From Ruminococcus sp. UBA7014 (GTDB lineage: Bacteria; Bacillota; Clostridia; Oscillospirales; Ruminococcaceae): DNA of 10,803 nt. Below are positions 1 through 5,861 of the stretch, piece by piece. Made by a program: the position numbers and the translations under genes. The stretch covers positions 752 through 11,554 of the forward strand of contig DJXC01000166.1 in the NCBI GenBank assembly GCA_002449575.1, given 5' to 3'. Within the stretch, counting starts at the first letter, position 1, and every line of letters starts with the position of its first letter. The notes under the pieces were generated by a model that saw nothing but the letters and a program-made list of their open reading frames with translations, made no database searches and had not been told where the DNA came from.

Positions 1-2
1 TT

Positions 3-188
3 AAGTCCTCTATCTGGATTGAAAAGAAAGAACGCCGTGTCAATGCAAAGAGCCTTCTCGGTATTCTGTCACTGGGTATTGTCGGCGGTACAGATATTCG
101 CATTATTGCTGATGGTGCTGACGAACAGGCAGCTGTAGAAGCACTGGTAGAACTCGTTGAGAGTGGCTTCAGTGATGAAAACAGATAA
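3..188 (+). CDS. ptsH: HPr-family PTS phosphocarrier protein (3' part only)
   Basis: The window opens inside this gene; 61 C-terminal residues and a TAA stop are visible. HPr is the small cytoplasmic phosphocarrier that passes phosphate from enzyme I to sugar-specific EIIA domains; in Firmicutes its regulatory serine (Ser46), when phosphorylated by HPr kinase, activates the catabolite regulator CcpA. The visible part has the HPr C-terminal half: the stretch NAKSLLGILSLGI, where the serine at nt 51-53 aligns with Ser46, followed by the IRIIADGADEQAAVEALVELVES strand-helix region typical of the family end. The catalytic His15 would lie upstream of the window, so I cannot tell a true HPr from its non-catalytic paralogue Crh. 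No other PTS gene is visible. Transcription ends at the hairpin 19 nt after the stop. Family assignment is firm; the choice of ptsH over crh is inferred. Confidence 0.88.
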   Translation, partial: KSSIWIEKKERRVNAKSLLGILSLGIVGGTDIRIIADGADEQAAVEALVELVESGFSDENR

Positions 189-206
189 GTAAACAACATA
201 TTCAAC

Positions 207-234
207 AAAGGGCTGCCATAGGGCAGCCCTTTTT
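207..234 (+). terminator. Rho-independent terminator, probably bidirectional
   Basis: An 11-bp perfect stem (AAAGGGCTGCC, 207-217, with its complement at 222-232) closes a 4-nt loop and runs into a short T tract. It follows the HPr stop by 18 nt. The convergent spoIVB gene stops at 234-236, so the same hairpin follows that gene; its minus-strand T run is weaker (TTT-G-TT). Confidence 0.85.
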
Positions 235-1394
235 CAGTCGTGATGATACATGCTTTCTGCAAAAATTGCATAGCCGGTGGAAGGGTCACTGACAAATACA
301 TGCGTAACAGCTCCGATTAATTTTCCGTTTTGCAGAATCGGACTGCCGCTCATGCCCTGTACAATGCCGCCAGTACAGGAAAGAAGTGCTTCGTCTGTGA
401 TTTCGATAATCATGTTCTGGGTTTCGTCACTGTAGTCAATTGCAGTAATTCTTGCCGTATAGGGTCGGGGTTCACTGCCCTGTACAGTAGTAAGAATAAC
501 AGCTTCTCCAAGTGTAATTTCCTGTTTCAGTGCCATGGGAACTGCCGGAACTGTGTTTATGGGTTCTTCCAGATGTCCGAAAATGCCGCTTGCCTGATTG
601 CTGTCCAGTGTGCCGATAGGTGGCTGTGCTGAAAAATAGCCTTGTAACTGTCCGGGATTTCCCGGCTGTCCACGGACTGCCCCGCTGATGACAACACTGT
701 CTGCTGTGCCACTGCCAAGAGGTATGATTTCTTCGGTGTCCGGGTCGCAGATGGGATGCCCTAACCCGCCAAAACTGCCGTCTGACGGGTCATAATACGT
801 CATTGTGCCGATGCCTGCTGTACTGTCACGCACCCAGATGCCTGTTTGCCAGCAGTCCGCTGAAACAGAATATTCCGGCTGAAGTGTCAGTTCTATAGAA
901 GCATTTTCACGTTCGACTGTCAGATGCAAAGGACTGCCGTCAGATACAGAAACCTGTTCCCGGAAATCTTCTGCTGAAATCAAGGATTTGTGATTGATTT
1001 CTGTGATAATATCGCCTTCCTGAATGCCAGCTGTTGCTGCCGGACAGCAGCCGCCTGTCCGGGCTTCTACTTCTCCGAATCCAATCACCATCACACCGTC
1101 CATCAGCATACGCACGCCAAACGGCTGACCGCACGGCACAAGCATGACTTCTTCCAAAGGCTGAACGGAAACTTCCTTTACCGGAAAAATGCCGAATAAT
1201 TTCAGCTTTGCCGCAGAAACTGTTTTTGCTGGTACTTCTGCAATACAGTGACAGACTTCCAGCGTTTCACCATGGTGTACATAGTAGGAATCCGGCAGAT
1301 GTCCGGCATAATAGAACGCACTGCACATAGGGTGCGCACATAAAATCGCTGAAAGTGCTGCTGTTCCGGTTTTGATAATTTTGTGAATATTCAT
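234..1394 (-). CDS. spoIVB: SpoIVB sporulation serine peptidase (family S55), PDZ-containing
   Basis: SpoIVB is made in the forespore and secreted into the intermembrane space, where it cleaves SpoIVFA and so releases pro-sigma-K processing by SpoIVFB. The 386 residues are near the family length (about 425 in Bacillus subtilis). In order: an N-terminal hydrophobic signal/anchor (about residues 5-27), a PDZ segment (about 105-170, with AGIQEGDIITEINHK), and the S55 peptidase domain (about 185-382). The catalytic triad can be placed: His213 in GGLGHPI, Asp334 in EITDEAL and Ser349 in VQGMSGSPI; the Asp-Ser spacing of 15 equals that of B. subtilis D363/S378. The start ATG at 1392-1394 has AGGTGA 7 nt upstream. 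Unlike in Bacillus, recN and spo0A are not adjacent; the gene stands alone, convergent with HPr and divergent from a membrane protein. Its presence implies, but does not prove, a sporulating host. Confidence 0.95.
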   Translation of the reverse strand: MNIHKIIKTGTAALSAILCAHPMCSAFYYAGHLPDSYYVHHGETLEVCHCIAEVPAKTVSAAKLKLFGIFPVKEVSVQPLEEVMLVPCGQPFGVRMLMDGVMVIGFGEVEARTGGCCPAATAGIQEGDIITEINHKSLISAEDFREQVSVSDGSPLHLTVERENASIELTLQPEYSVSADCWQTGIWVRDSTAGIGTMTYYDPSDGSFGGLGHPICDPDTEEIIPLGSGTADSVVISGAVRGQPGNPGQLQGYFSAQPPIGTLDSNQASGIFGHLEEPINTVPAVPMALKQEITLGEAVILTTVQGSEPRPYTARITAIDYSDETQNMIIEITDEALLSCTGGIVQGMSGSPILQNGKLIGAVTHVFVSDPSTGYAIFAESMYHHD

Positions 1395-1426
1395 GATTCA
1401 CCTGCTTTCTGTGCCATGCACAGAAT

Positions 1427-1455
1427 TAGTATCACCACACACGACAGTTTTATCA
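1427..1455 (-). promoter_or_regulatory. Candidate forespore sigma-F/sigma-G type promoter for spoIVB
   Basis: Read on the minus strand, GGTGATACTA (1427-1436) fits the sigma-F -10 pattern GGNRANAHTR at every position as I recall that consensus. It lies about 33 nt upstream of the spoIVB ATG. The -35 is poor: with a 14-nt spacer it would be TGATA (1451-1455) against GYATA. B. subtilis spoIVB is forespore-transcribed (sigma-F and sigma-G), so a promoter of this type is expected, but the match could be chance. Confidence 0.35.
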
Positions 1456-1471
1456 GAGTGAATAAAATACA

Positions 1472-1478
1472 GAAGGGG
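1472..1478 (+). promoter_or_regulatory. Shine-Dalgarno that fixes the start of the membrane-protein gene
   Basis: GAAGGGG lies 6 nt before the ATG at 1485. It selects this ATG over an in-frame ATG at 1383, which has no such site and would overlap the spoIVB start codon. Confidence 0.7.
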
Positions 1479-1484
1479 AAATTT

Positions 1485-1997
1485 ATGAAAAAAATCATCA
1501 GAATCTGTATGGATATTTTTTTAATCATTTTATCTTTGATATATCCGGGGTTTATGGCAGTGATGTCTGCCGCCGGATGGGACTACAATGTAAAGCAGGG
1601 GCATTATCCGGAAATTTTCAGTGTGTACAGCTTCTGGATGTTTCTGGGCGCAGGTCTGATTCTTTTCGGCGTTGTATGCTGTTTTGCAGCGAAAAAACCA
1701 AAATTTTATATTTTTAATACTATCTCTGCTGTGGTCGGAATTATCGGCACAGTTTCCTGTATGACTGTTCTGCATCAATTCTGTATGTATGCCGAACAGA
1801 ATTTTTCCGGCATTGGTGAAAGTATGCAGCCCGTCAGTGACTTGTATCGTGACAGGATTCTGCCAATAGTATTTCCCGTTTTTCTGATGCTGATTCTTGA
1901 TTTCTGGAATTTTCTGGAAAGCAGGGAATATCGGATTCAGAAAAAAAATCAGAAACTTGCTGAACGCAATGCAGAAGCACCAAAAATTCTGGAATAA
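1485..1997 (+). CDS. Small polytopic membrane protein of unknown function
   Basis: I do not recognise this 170-residue protein. It begins MKKIIRICMD and shows four hydrophobic stretches, at about residues 8-30, 46-69, 76-98 and 125-145, followed by a charged, Lys/Glu-rich tail (about 146-170) likely to be cytoplasmic. Loops of about 15 and 26 residues separate helices 1-2 and 3-4; the first contains a GWDYN motif. Four cysteines (8, 65, 66, 92) lie in or near membrane segments and one (Cys100) near a helix end. An in-frame ATG at 1383 would add 34 non-hydrophobic residues, but a Shine-Dalgarno sequence supports 1485. It is divergent from spoIVB with 90 nt between start codons. A promoter for it is not clear, and no hairpin terminator is obvious after its stop. 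That it is a real gene is likely from the membrane pattern and RBS; its function is open. Confidence 0.75.
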   Translation: MKKIIRICMDIFLIILSLIYPGFMAVMSAAGWDYNVKQGHYPEIFSVYSFWMFLGAGLILFGVVCCFAAKKPKFYIFNTISAVVGIIGTVSCMTVLHQFCMYAEQNFSGIGESMQPVSDLYRDRILPIVFPVFLMLILDFWNFLESREYRIQKKNQKLAERNAEAPKILE

Positions 1998-2021
1998 GAT
2001 TAGTTTTTTTCACTGAAATAC

Positions 2022-2051
2022 TTGACAAATGTGTATTCTATACTGTATAAT
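2022..2051 (+). promoter_or_regulatory. Consensus sigma-A promoter for the LRR-dockerin gene
   Basis: Perfect TTGACA (2022-2027) and perfect TATAAT (2046-2051) with an 18-nt spacer. Transcription would start near 2058, giving a leader of about 80 nt before the ATG at 2139. Two AT-rich inverted repeats lie in the leader: AATTG/CAATT (2086-2100) and AAAAAAT/ATTTTTT (2102-2118). Confidence 0.85.
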
Positions 2052-2138
2052 AATATTAATGTTTGTTAATTTTGCAGAGGGGCGAAATTGGTAAACAATT
2101 GAAAAAATGCTATTTTTTTAGAGAGGCAGGTTTTTATT

Positions 2139-4148
2139 ATGAAAATGAACAGAATCGCCGCCGGTGTGCTTGCATTTGCACTGGTATTCGCCGGAAGTGC
2201 GCCCATTATCGAACAGACAGGCTTCATCAAGCCGCTGACTGCTCAGGCTATGTCTGCTGCGGTGAAATCCAACTGGGATATTAAGAAATATTATGAAGTT
2301 GGTGACTTTACAATCCAGTATGTACAGTCCGGTTATGTCCAGATTATCAAGTGCAATAATCCTACAGCGGAAGAAATTGTCATTCCGGAAACAATGAATG
2401 ACGGCGATACTGACTTTCCTGTAAAAGTACTCTATGCACAGTCTTTTCAGGATTGCCAGATGAAGAAAGTCACGATTCCAGACAGCGTGATTAAAGTCGG
2501 TTCTTATGCATTCTGTAACTGCACCAATCTGGAAGAAATTGTCGGTATGGGCGGTGTGGAAAATATTTCCGAAGCTGCATTTGAAAGCTGTACTTCCCTG
2601 AAAGAACTGCATCTTCCTGATACACTGACAACTATCGGCACAGAAGCGTTTGCTTTCTGTACTGCTCTGACAGAAGCAACACTGCCAGCCAGTGTCACTA
2701 ATATGAGTACTTATCTGTTTACCACCTGTACCAGCCTGAAAACACTGACATTCAGCGAAGGCATTACTTTCATTCCGGATAAAGTTGCTTATCAGTGCAG
2801 TGCGCTGAAAACGGTCAATATTCCGTCTACTGTTACAAAAATCCGTGACCATGCATTTGAACTTTCTGCACTGGAAGAAATTACAATTCCGGATACAGTA
2901 AAAACTATCGGCGAAGGTACATTCAATAACTGCCTGTTTCTGAAAACTGTTGTTCTGCCTTCTGGTATGGAAAATATCGAAGTGGAACTGTTCAAAGATT
3001 GTCATTCTCTTGAAAATGTCACCATTCCGGACAGCGTTACCAGAATCAGAAGAAATGCATTTAATGGCTGTGATTCTCTGAAAACACTGACGATTCCGGA
3101 AACTGTTACCAGAATTGAAAGCTATGTTTTCTATGGCTGTGAATCTCTCGAAACAATCAATATTCCGGCGGCTGTTACTTCTATTGATGAATATACTTTC
3201 TGCAAATGCAGAAAACTGCCTGCAATTGTCATTCCGGAAAATGTGGAAAAAATCGGTGTGTATGCATTCTATGACTGCGAATCTCTGGAAAGCATTACCA
3301 TTCCGGCAAGTGTAAAATCTGTTGGCAGTTATGCATTCTATAACTGTACTGCTCTGAAATCTGCGGTCTTTGCAGGTTCTATGAGCGAACTGGGTATCTG
3401 GAGCTTTGCCGGGTGCACTGCCCTCACAGAAATGCAGCTTCCCGAAGGTCTGGAAAAACTCAATAATCATGTACTGTACAGATGTGAATCACTCGAAAAT
3501 CTCGAAATTCCGGATACGGTAACTGCAATTGACGGCTATGCCCTCGCCGGATGTTCTTCCCTGACAGAAGTCAATGTTCCGGCAAGCGTTGAAAAAGTCG
3601 GTGAATATGCTGTCGGCTATGGTGAAGGCGTTCTGCCTGTTGTTGCCGAAGATGTGAATATTGTCAGTGAATCTCCGGCTGTTCAGGATTTCTGCAAGGA
3701 AAATGAAGTCAAGATTAACGGCGAAGGTGGCGTTATCACTCCCGAACAGGTTGATGAAATCACACTTGGCGAATATCTGCACGGTAAAAAGCCGCTTACA
3801 CAGGGACAGTTCAAAGGTGCTGACATGAATGCTGACGGCGTTGTCAATGTCTTTGACTGGATTCTTCTCAAAAAACAATTATATATTAATATTGATGAAG
3901 AACAGCCCACCGAAGAATTACAAGACCCTACAGGCAACTGCGTTCCGGAAATACGTGAAGGCAATGTTCTGGCTGAAACTAAGGTCAGAAGTGATGCTTC
4001 TGCTGAAAATGATGATAATATCATTGCAACACTTGAAGCCAATGCTGCTGTAAGAATTATTGACAATTTCGGCGACTGGTTCATGATTGAATACAAAAAC
4101 GGCGAAACTGGTTATGTTCTGCAATCTGAAGTCGCTGTTGCTCCTTAA
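2139..4148 (+). CDS. Secreted BspA-type leucine-rich-repeat protein with half-dockerin and SH3b domain
   Basis: A 669-residue exported protein. Residues 1-37 form a signal peptide with a hydrophobic core (about 6-20) and a likely cut after AQA. About 111-498 hold some 17 tandem 23-residue repeats of the BspA/Treponema LRR type, consensus near tIPdsVtkIgsyAFynCtsLes; repeat 7 (226-247) lacks one residue and its cysteine. A cap follows (NIVSESPAVQDFCKEN). Residues 540-583 look like a dockerin of which only the second calcium loop is intact: D562-x-N564-x-D566-G-x-x-N570-x-x-D573, then KKQL. Residues 612-665 form a bacterial SH3 domain (starts KVRSDAS, ends GYVLQSEV). BspA-type repeats are used in adhesion and protein or glycan contact; dockerins bind cohesins; SH3b domains often bind cell wall. 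I infer a surface or complex-associated binding protein, with no visible catalytic domain. The start ATG has GAGGCAGG 8 nt upstream. Confidence 0.92.
   Translation: MKMNRIAAGVLAFALVFAGSAPIIEQTGFIKPLTAQAMSAAVKSNWDIKKYYEVGDFTIQYVQSGYVQIIKCNNPTAEEIVIPETMNDGDTDFPVKVLYAQSFQDCQMKKVTIPDSVIKVGSYAFCNCTNLEEIVGMGGVENISEAAFESCTSLKELHLPDTLTTIGTEAFAFCTALTEATLPASVTNMSTYLFTTCTSLKTLTFSEGITFIPDKVAYQCSALKTVNIPSTVTKIRDHAFELSALEEITIPDTVKTIGEGTFNNCLFLKTVVLPSGMENIEVELFKDCHSLENVTIPDSVTRIRRNAFNGCDSLKTLTIPETVTRIESYVFYGCESLETINIPAAVTSIDEYTFCKCRKLPAIVIPENVEKIGVYAFYDCESLESITIPASVKSVGSYAFYNCTALKSAVFAGSMSELGIWSFAGCTALTEMQLPEGLEKLNNHVLYRCESLENLEIPDTVTAIDGYALAGCSSLTEVNVPASVEKVGEYAVGYGEGVLPVVAEDVNIVSESPAVQDFCKENEVKINGEGGVITPEQVDEITLGEYLHGKKPLTQGQFKGADMNADGVVNVFDWILLKKQLYINIDEEQPTEELQDPTGNCVPEIREGNVLAETKVRSDASAENDDNIIATLEANAAVRIIDNFGDWFMIEYKNGETGYVLQSEVAVAP
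2469..3632 (+). repeat. Tandem 69-nt coding repeats (LRR array)
   Basis: The LRR array is visible in the DNA as a 69-nt period with recurrent phrases such as ATTCCGG and GCATTCTATAACTG. There are about 17 units; one unit near 2814-2879 is 66 nt long. Units have diverged well beyond identity, so this is an old coding array, not a recent expansion. Confidence 0.85.
3756..3887 (+). other. Dockerin-like segment (one intact Ca-binding loop)
   Basis: This encodes residues 540-583 of the LRR protein. The order EITLGEYLHGK-KPLTQ-(linker)-DMNADGVVNVFDWILLKKQ matches the helix of a first dockerin repeat followed by a complete second repeat. The calcium loop that should precede the first helix is not recognisable: the preceding residues read NGEGGVITPEQ and lack the Asp ladder. 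Confidence 0.75.
3972..4133 (+). other. SH3b domain coding segment
   Basis: Residues 612-665 show the bacterial SH3 pattern: VRSDAS start, a central ATLEANAAVRIID strand pair, then GDWFMIEY and a terminal GETGYVLQSEV. Its place at the C-terminus, after a dockerin, is less common than an N-terminal or repeat-flanking place. Confidence 0.8.
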
Positions 4149-4170
4149 ATAAATCTCTAAAAATTCTGAA

Positions 4171-4200
4171 AGAAGCTGCCCTCTGCGGCGGCTTCTTTTT
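4171..4200 (+). terminator. Rho-independent terminator after the LRR-dockerin gene
   Basis: AGAAGCTGCC (4171-4180) pairs with GGCGGCTTCT (4187-4196) with one G-U pair and a 6-nt loop, followed by T residues to 4200. It lies 22 nt after the stop and only 5 nt before the next gene's Shine-Dalgarno sequence. Confidence 0.85.
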
Positions 4201-4204
4201 GTCC

Positions 4205-4211
4205 GGAGGTG
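4205..4211 (+). promoter_or_regulatory. Shine-Dalgarno that fixes the trmN6-like start
   Basis: GGAGGTG lies 6 nt before the ATG at 4218. A GTG at 4209 in the same frame is part of the Shine-Dalgarno itself and so is not the start. Confidence 0.85.
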
Positions 4212-4217
4212 AATTTC

Positions 4218-4931
4218 ATGAATTTTAAACAAGAACCAATCGGCGATAATATTTTTGTCTGTACCTCTCAGGAACACAGATTCGGCACAGATGCGTTTTT
4301 ATTAACTTATTTTTCTCACTATAAGCAGAAGGAGAAAGTCTGCGAATTCGGCACAGGATGCGGCATTATTCCTCTGCTCATGCAGAAATTCCGTCCGCCG
4401 AAATTAATCTATGCTGTGGATATTCAGGAACAGGCAATTGCACAGCTGAAAGCCGGAATCGAACTCAGTCATGCTGAAAATATTATTCCGGTCTGCTGTG
4501 ATTTGAAAGACTTTTATCCGGAAAACCGGGATTTTGATTTAGTTATCTGTAATCCGCCGTATCAGCCGTGTGGTTCTGGCTTTGAAGCTGGACTGGAAGC
4601 CCAGAGAATTGCCCGTCATGGTGTGTTCTGCACACCGGAGAATATTTGCCGGAAAGCGGCAGAATTATTAAAGTCCGGCGGTCGGCTGTGTATCTGCGGA
4701 AGACCGGAACGGCTTCCGGATTATATCTGCGCCATGCGGGAAGCCCGTATTGAACCGAAACGGCTGCAATTCGTTTCCCGGACTGCTCATGATATGCCAT
4801 GGCTTTTCCTGTTGGAAGGCAGAAAGGACGGGAAAAAATTCCTCCAGATGGAAAAGCCTTTTATCATGTACGAAAACGGCATACTTACACAACAGGCGCA
4901 GGCTTTATATCAGAAAGGAGAATCCGCATGA
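4218..4931 (+). CDS. TrmN6/YfiC-type tRNA1(Val) adenine-N6 methyltransferase family
   Basis: A 237-residue cytoplasmic SAM-dependent N6-adenine methyltransferase of the TrmN6 (YfiC/YabB) group. The E. coli member methylates A37 of tRNA1(Val); the target in Firmicutes is less certain. The N-terminus (RFGTDAFLLTYF, residues 21-32) is the family lead-in. SAM motif I is CEFGTGCGI (42-50), an acidic residue follows strand 2 (AVDIQ, Asp68), and the catalytic motif is NPPY (112-115). Length is normal. Its last 4 nt (ATGA) overlap the start of rsmI, so translation is probably coupled. In B. subtilis the related yabB is also next to rsmI (yabC), with the GIY-YIG gene yazA between them; that gene is absent here. 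No promoter is obvious between the upstream terminator and this gene, so it may depend on read-through or a promoter I do not recognise. Confidence 0.88.
   Translation: MNFKQEPIGDNIFVCTSQEHRFGTDAFLLTYFSHYKQKEKVCEFGTGCGIIPLLMQKFRPPKLIYAVDIQEQAIAQLKAGIELSHAENIIPVCCDLKDFYPENRDFDLVICNPPYQPCGSGFEAGLEAQRIARHGVFCTPENICRKAAELLKSGGRLCICGRPERLPDYICAMREARIEPKRLQFVSRTAHDMPWLFLLEGRKDGKKFLQMEKPFIMYENGILTQQAQALYQKGESA
4914..4920 (+). promoter_or_regulatory. Shine-Dalgarno that fixes the rsmI start
   Basis: AAAGGAG lies 7 nt before the ATG at 4928, inside the end of the upstream gene. The open frame extends upstream to an ATG at 4799, but that part has no RmsI-like sequence and overlaps the methyltransferase gene. 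Confidence 0.8.
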
Positions 4932-5761
4932 GTGGTATTTTATATGTCACCGGCACACCTATCGGCAATCTGGAAGATATAACTCTCCGGCAGCTCAGAA
5001 CCCTTGAGGAAGTGGATTTTATCGCTGCTGAAGATACCAGAGTGACCAGAAAATTACTGACACATTTCGAGATAAAAACAGAACTTGTAAGCTGTCATGA
5101 ACATAGTTCCGGTTCTGTTATAAATCATATCGCTGACCGCATTCAGGCAGGAGAAAATTGTGCTGTTGTAACAGATGCCGGAATGCCCTGCATTTCTGAC
5201 CCCGGAGAAGAACTTGTGAAAACCTGCCGTGAAAGAGGGATTCCTGTCCAGTCCGTTCCTGGACCTAGTGCTGTAATCACTGCCTTGTCTGTCAGCGGCG
5301 GCACAACAAAACAATTCGTTTTTTATGGCTTTCTGCCTGTCGATAAAAAACAGCGCACCGCTGTGCTGAAAGAATTACAGTCTGAATCCCGGACGGCTGT
5401 ACTTTATGAAGCTCCTCACAAACTCTGTAAAACACTGGAAGATTTAGCCGGAATTTCTGATAATTCCAGAAATATCTCCCTCTGCCGGGAACTGACTAAA
5501 ATTCATGAAGAAGTCCTTAGAATGTCTCTTTCCGATGCAGTGCAATATTATGCTGAAAAAGACCCGAAGGGAGAATTTGTACTTGTTCTTGATGGCATTC
5601 AGAAACAATCAGAAAGTTTTACACTTGAAGAAGCGGTTAGTCTTGCTGAACGCTATCTTTCTGAAGGACTGAGTTCTTCTGCTGCGGCAAAATTAGCCGC
5701 AAAAGAAACCGGAATTCCCAAAAATCAGATTTATCAGGCAATGCATACAGGAAATCTATGA
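4928..5761 (+). CDS. rsmI: RsmI, 16S rRNA (cytidine-1402-2'-O)-methyltransferase
   Basis: A 277-residue cytoplasmic enzyme that 2'-O-methylates C1402 in the decoding centre of 16S rRNA, using SAM. It belongs to the tetrapyrrole-methylase fold family. Visible signatures, in order: LYVTGTPIGNLEDIT (about 5-19), AAEDTR (33-38), VVTDAGMPCISDPG (80-93), VPGPSAV (110-116), FYGFLP (132-137), YEAPHKL (160-166) and GEFVLVLDG (215-223). The C-terminal helical part (about 233-273, with LAERYLSEGLSSSAAAKLAAKE) is the region typical of RsmI. Length matches the family (about 280). The start at 4928 is chosen because the protein there begins MSGILYVTGTPIG, as RsmI proteins do, and has its own Shine-Dalgarno. 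It overlaps the upstream methyltransferase by 4 nt. No hairpin is clear after it; the next promoter starts 18 nt downstream. Confidence 0.95.
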   Translation: MSGILYVTGTPIGNLEDITLRQLRTLEEVDFIAAEDTRVTRKLLTHFEIKTELVSCHEHSSGSVINHIADRIQAGENCAVVTDAGMPCISDPGEELVKTCRERGIPVQSVPGPSAVITALSVSGGTTKQFVFYGFLPVDKKQRTAVLKELQSESRTAVLYEAPHKLCKTLEDLAGISDNSRNISLCRELTKIHEEVLRMSLSDAVQYYAEKDPKGEFVLVLDGIQKQSESFTLEEAVSLAERYLSEGLSSSAAAKLAAKETGIPKNQIYQAMHTGNL

Positions 5762-5778
5762 CAACAGCCAATTTAGAG

Positions 5779-5807
5779 TTGACAAATTTTAAAATCTATT
5801 GTATAAT
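5779..5807 (+). promoter_or_regulatory. Perfect-consensus sigma-A promoter for amidase-queH
   Basis: TTGACA (5779-5784), a 17-nt spacer and TATAAT (5802-5807). Transcription would start near 5814, leaving a leader of about 48 AT-rich nt with no preQ1 riboswitch-like fold visible. Confidence 0.88.
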
Positions 5808-5861
5808 GAATTTGTATCATTTTTGTGAATAATTTGCTTTATAATAGAAAAGAGGCGGAAT

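Noticed and set aside
1383..1484. 34-residue N-terminal extension of the membrane protein
   Set aside because: It would overlap the spoIVB start codon, lacks a Shine-Dalgarno sequence, and a good one lies directly before the ATG at 1485.
2118..3470. 450-codon open frame on the minus strand, opposite the LRR gene
   Set aside because: It is antisense to the 69-nt repeat array; because the repeats keep the same phase, a stop-free antisense frame is carried along. The product is a Cys/Phe/Asn-rich repeat translation without a credible fold, and the plus-strand gene has promoter, RBS, signal peptide and domains.
2469..3632. Regular direct repeats that might suggest a CRISPR array or minisatellite
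   Set aside because: The 69-nt period is in frame, encodes LRRs and has no repeat/unique-spacer alternation.
4053..4085. TTGACA within the 3' end of the LRR gene as a promoter for the methyltransferase pair
   Set aside because: At 17-nt spacing the -10 would be ATGATT, which matches TATAAT at only two positions.
5808..5861. Possible preQ1 riboswitch before the amidase-queH operon
   Set aside because: The leader is only about 48 nt and AT-rich; I see no C-rich loop with an A-rich tail of the preQ1 type. QueH also acts at the last step of the pathway and is not usually the riboswitch-controlled gene.
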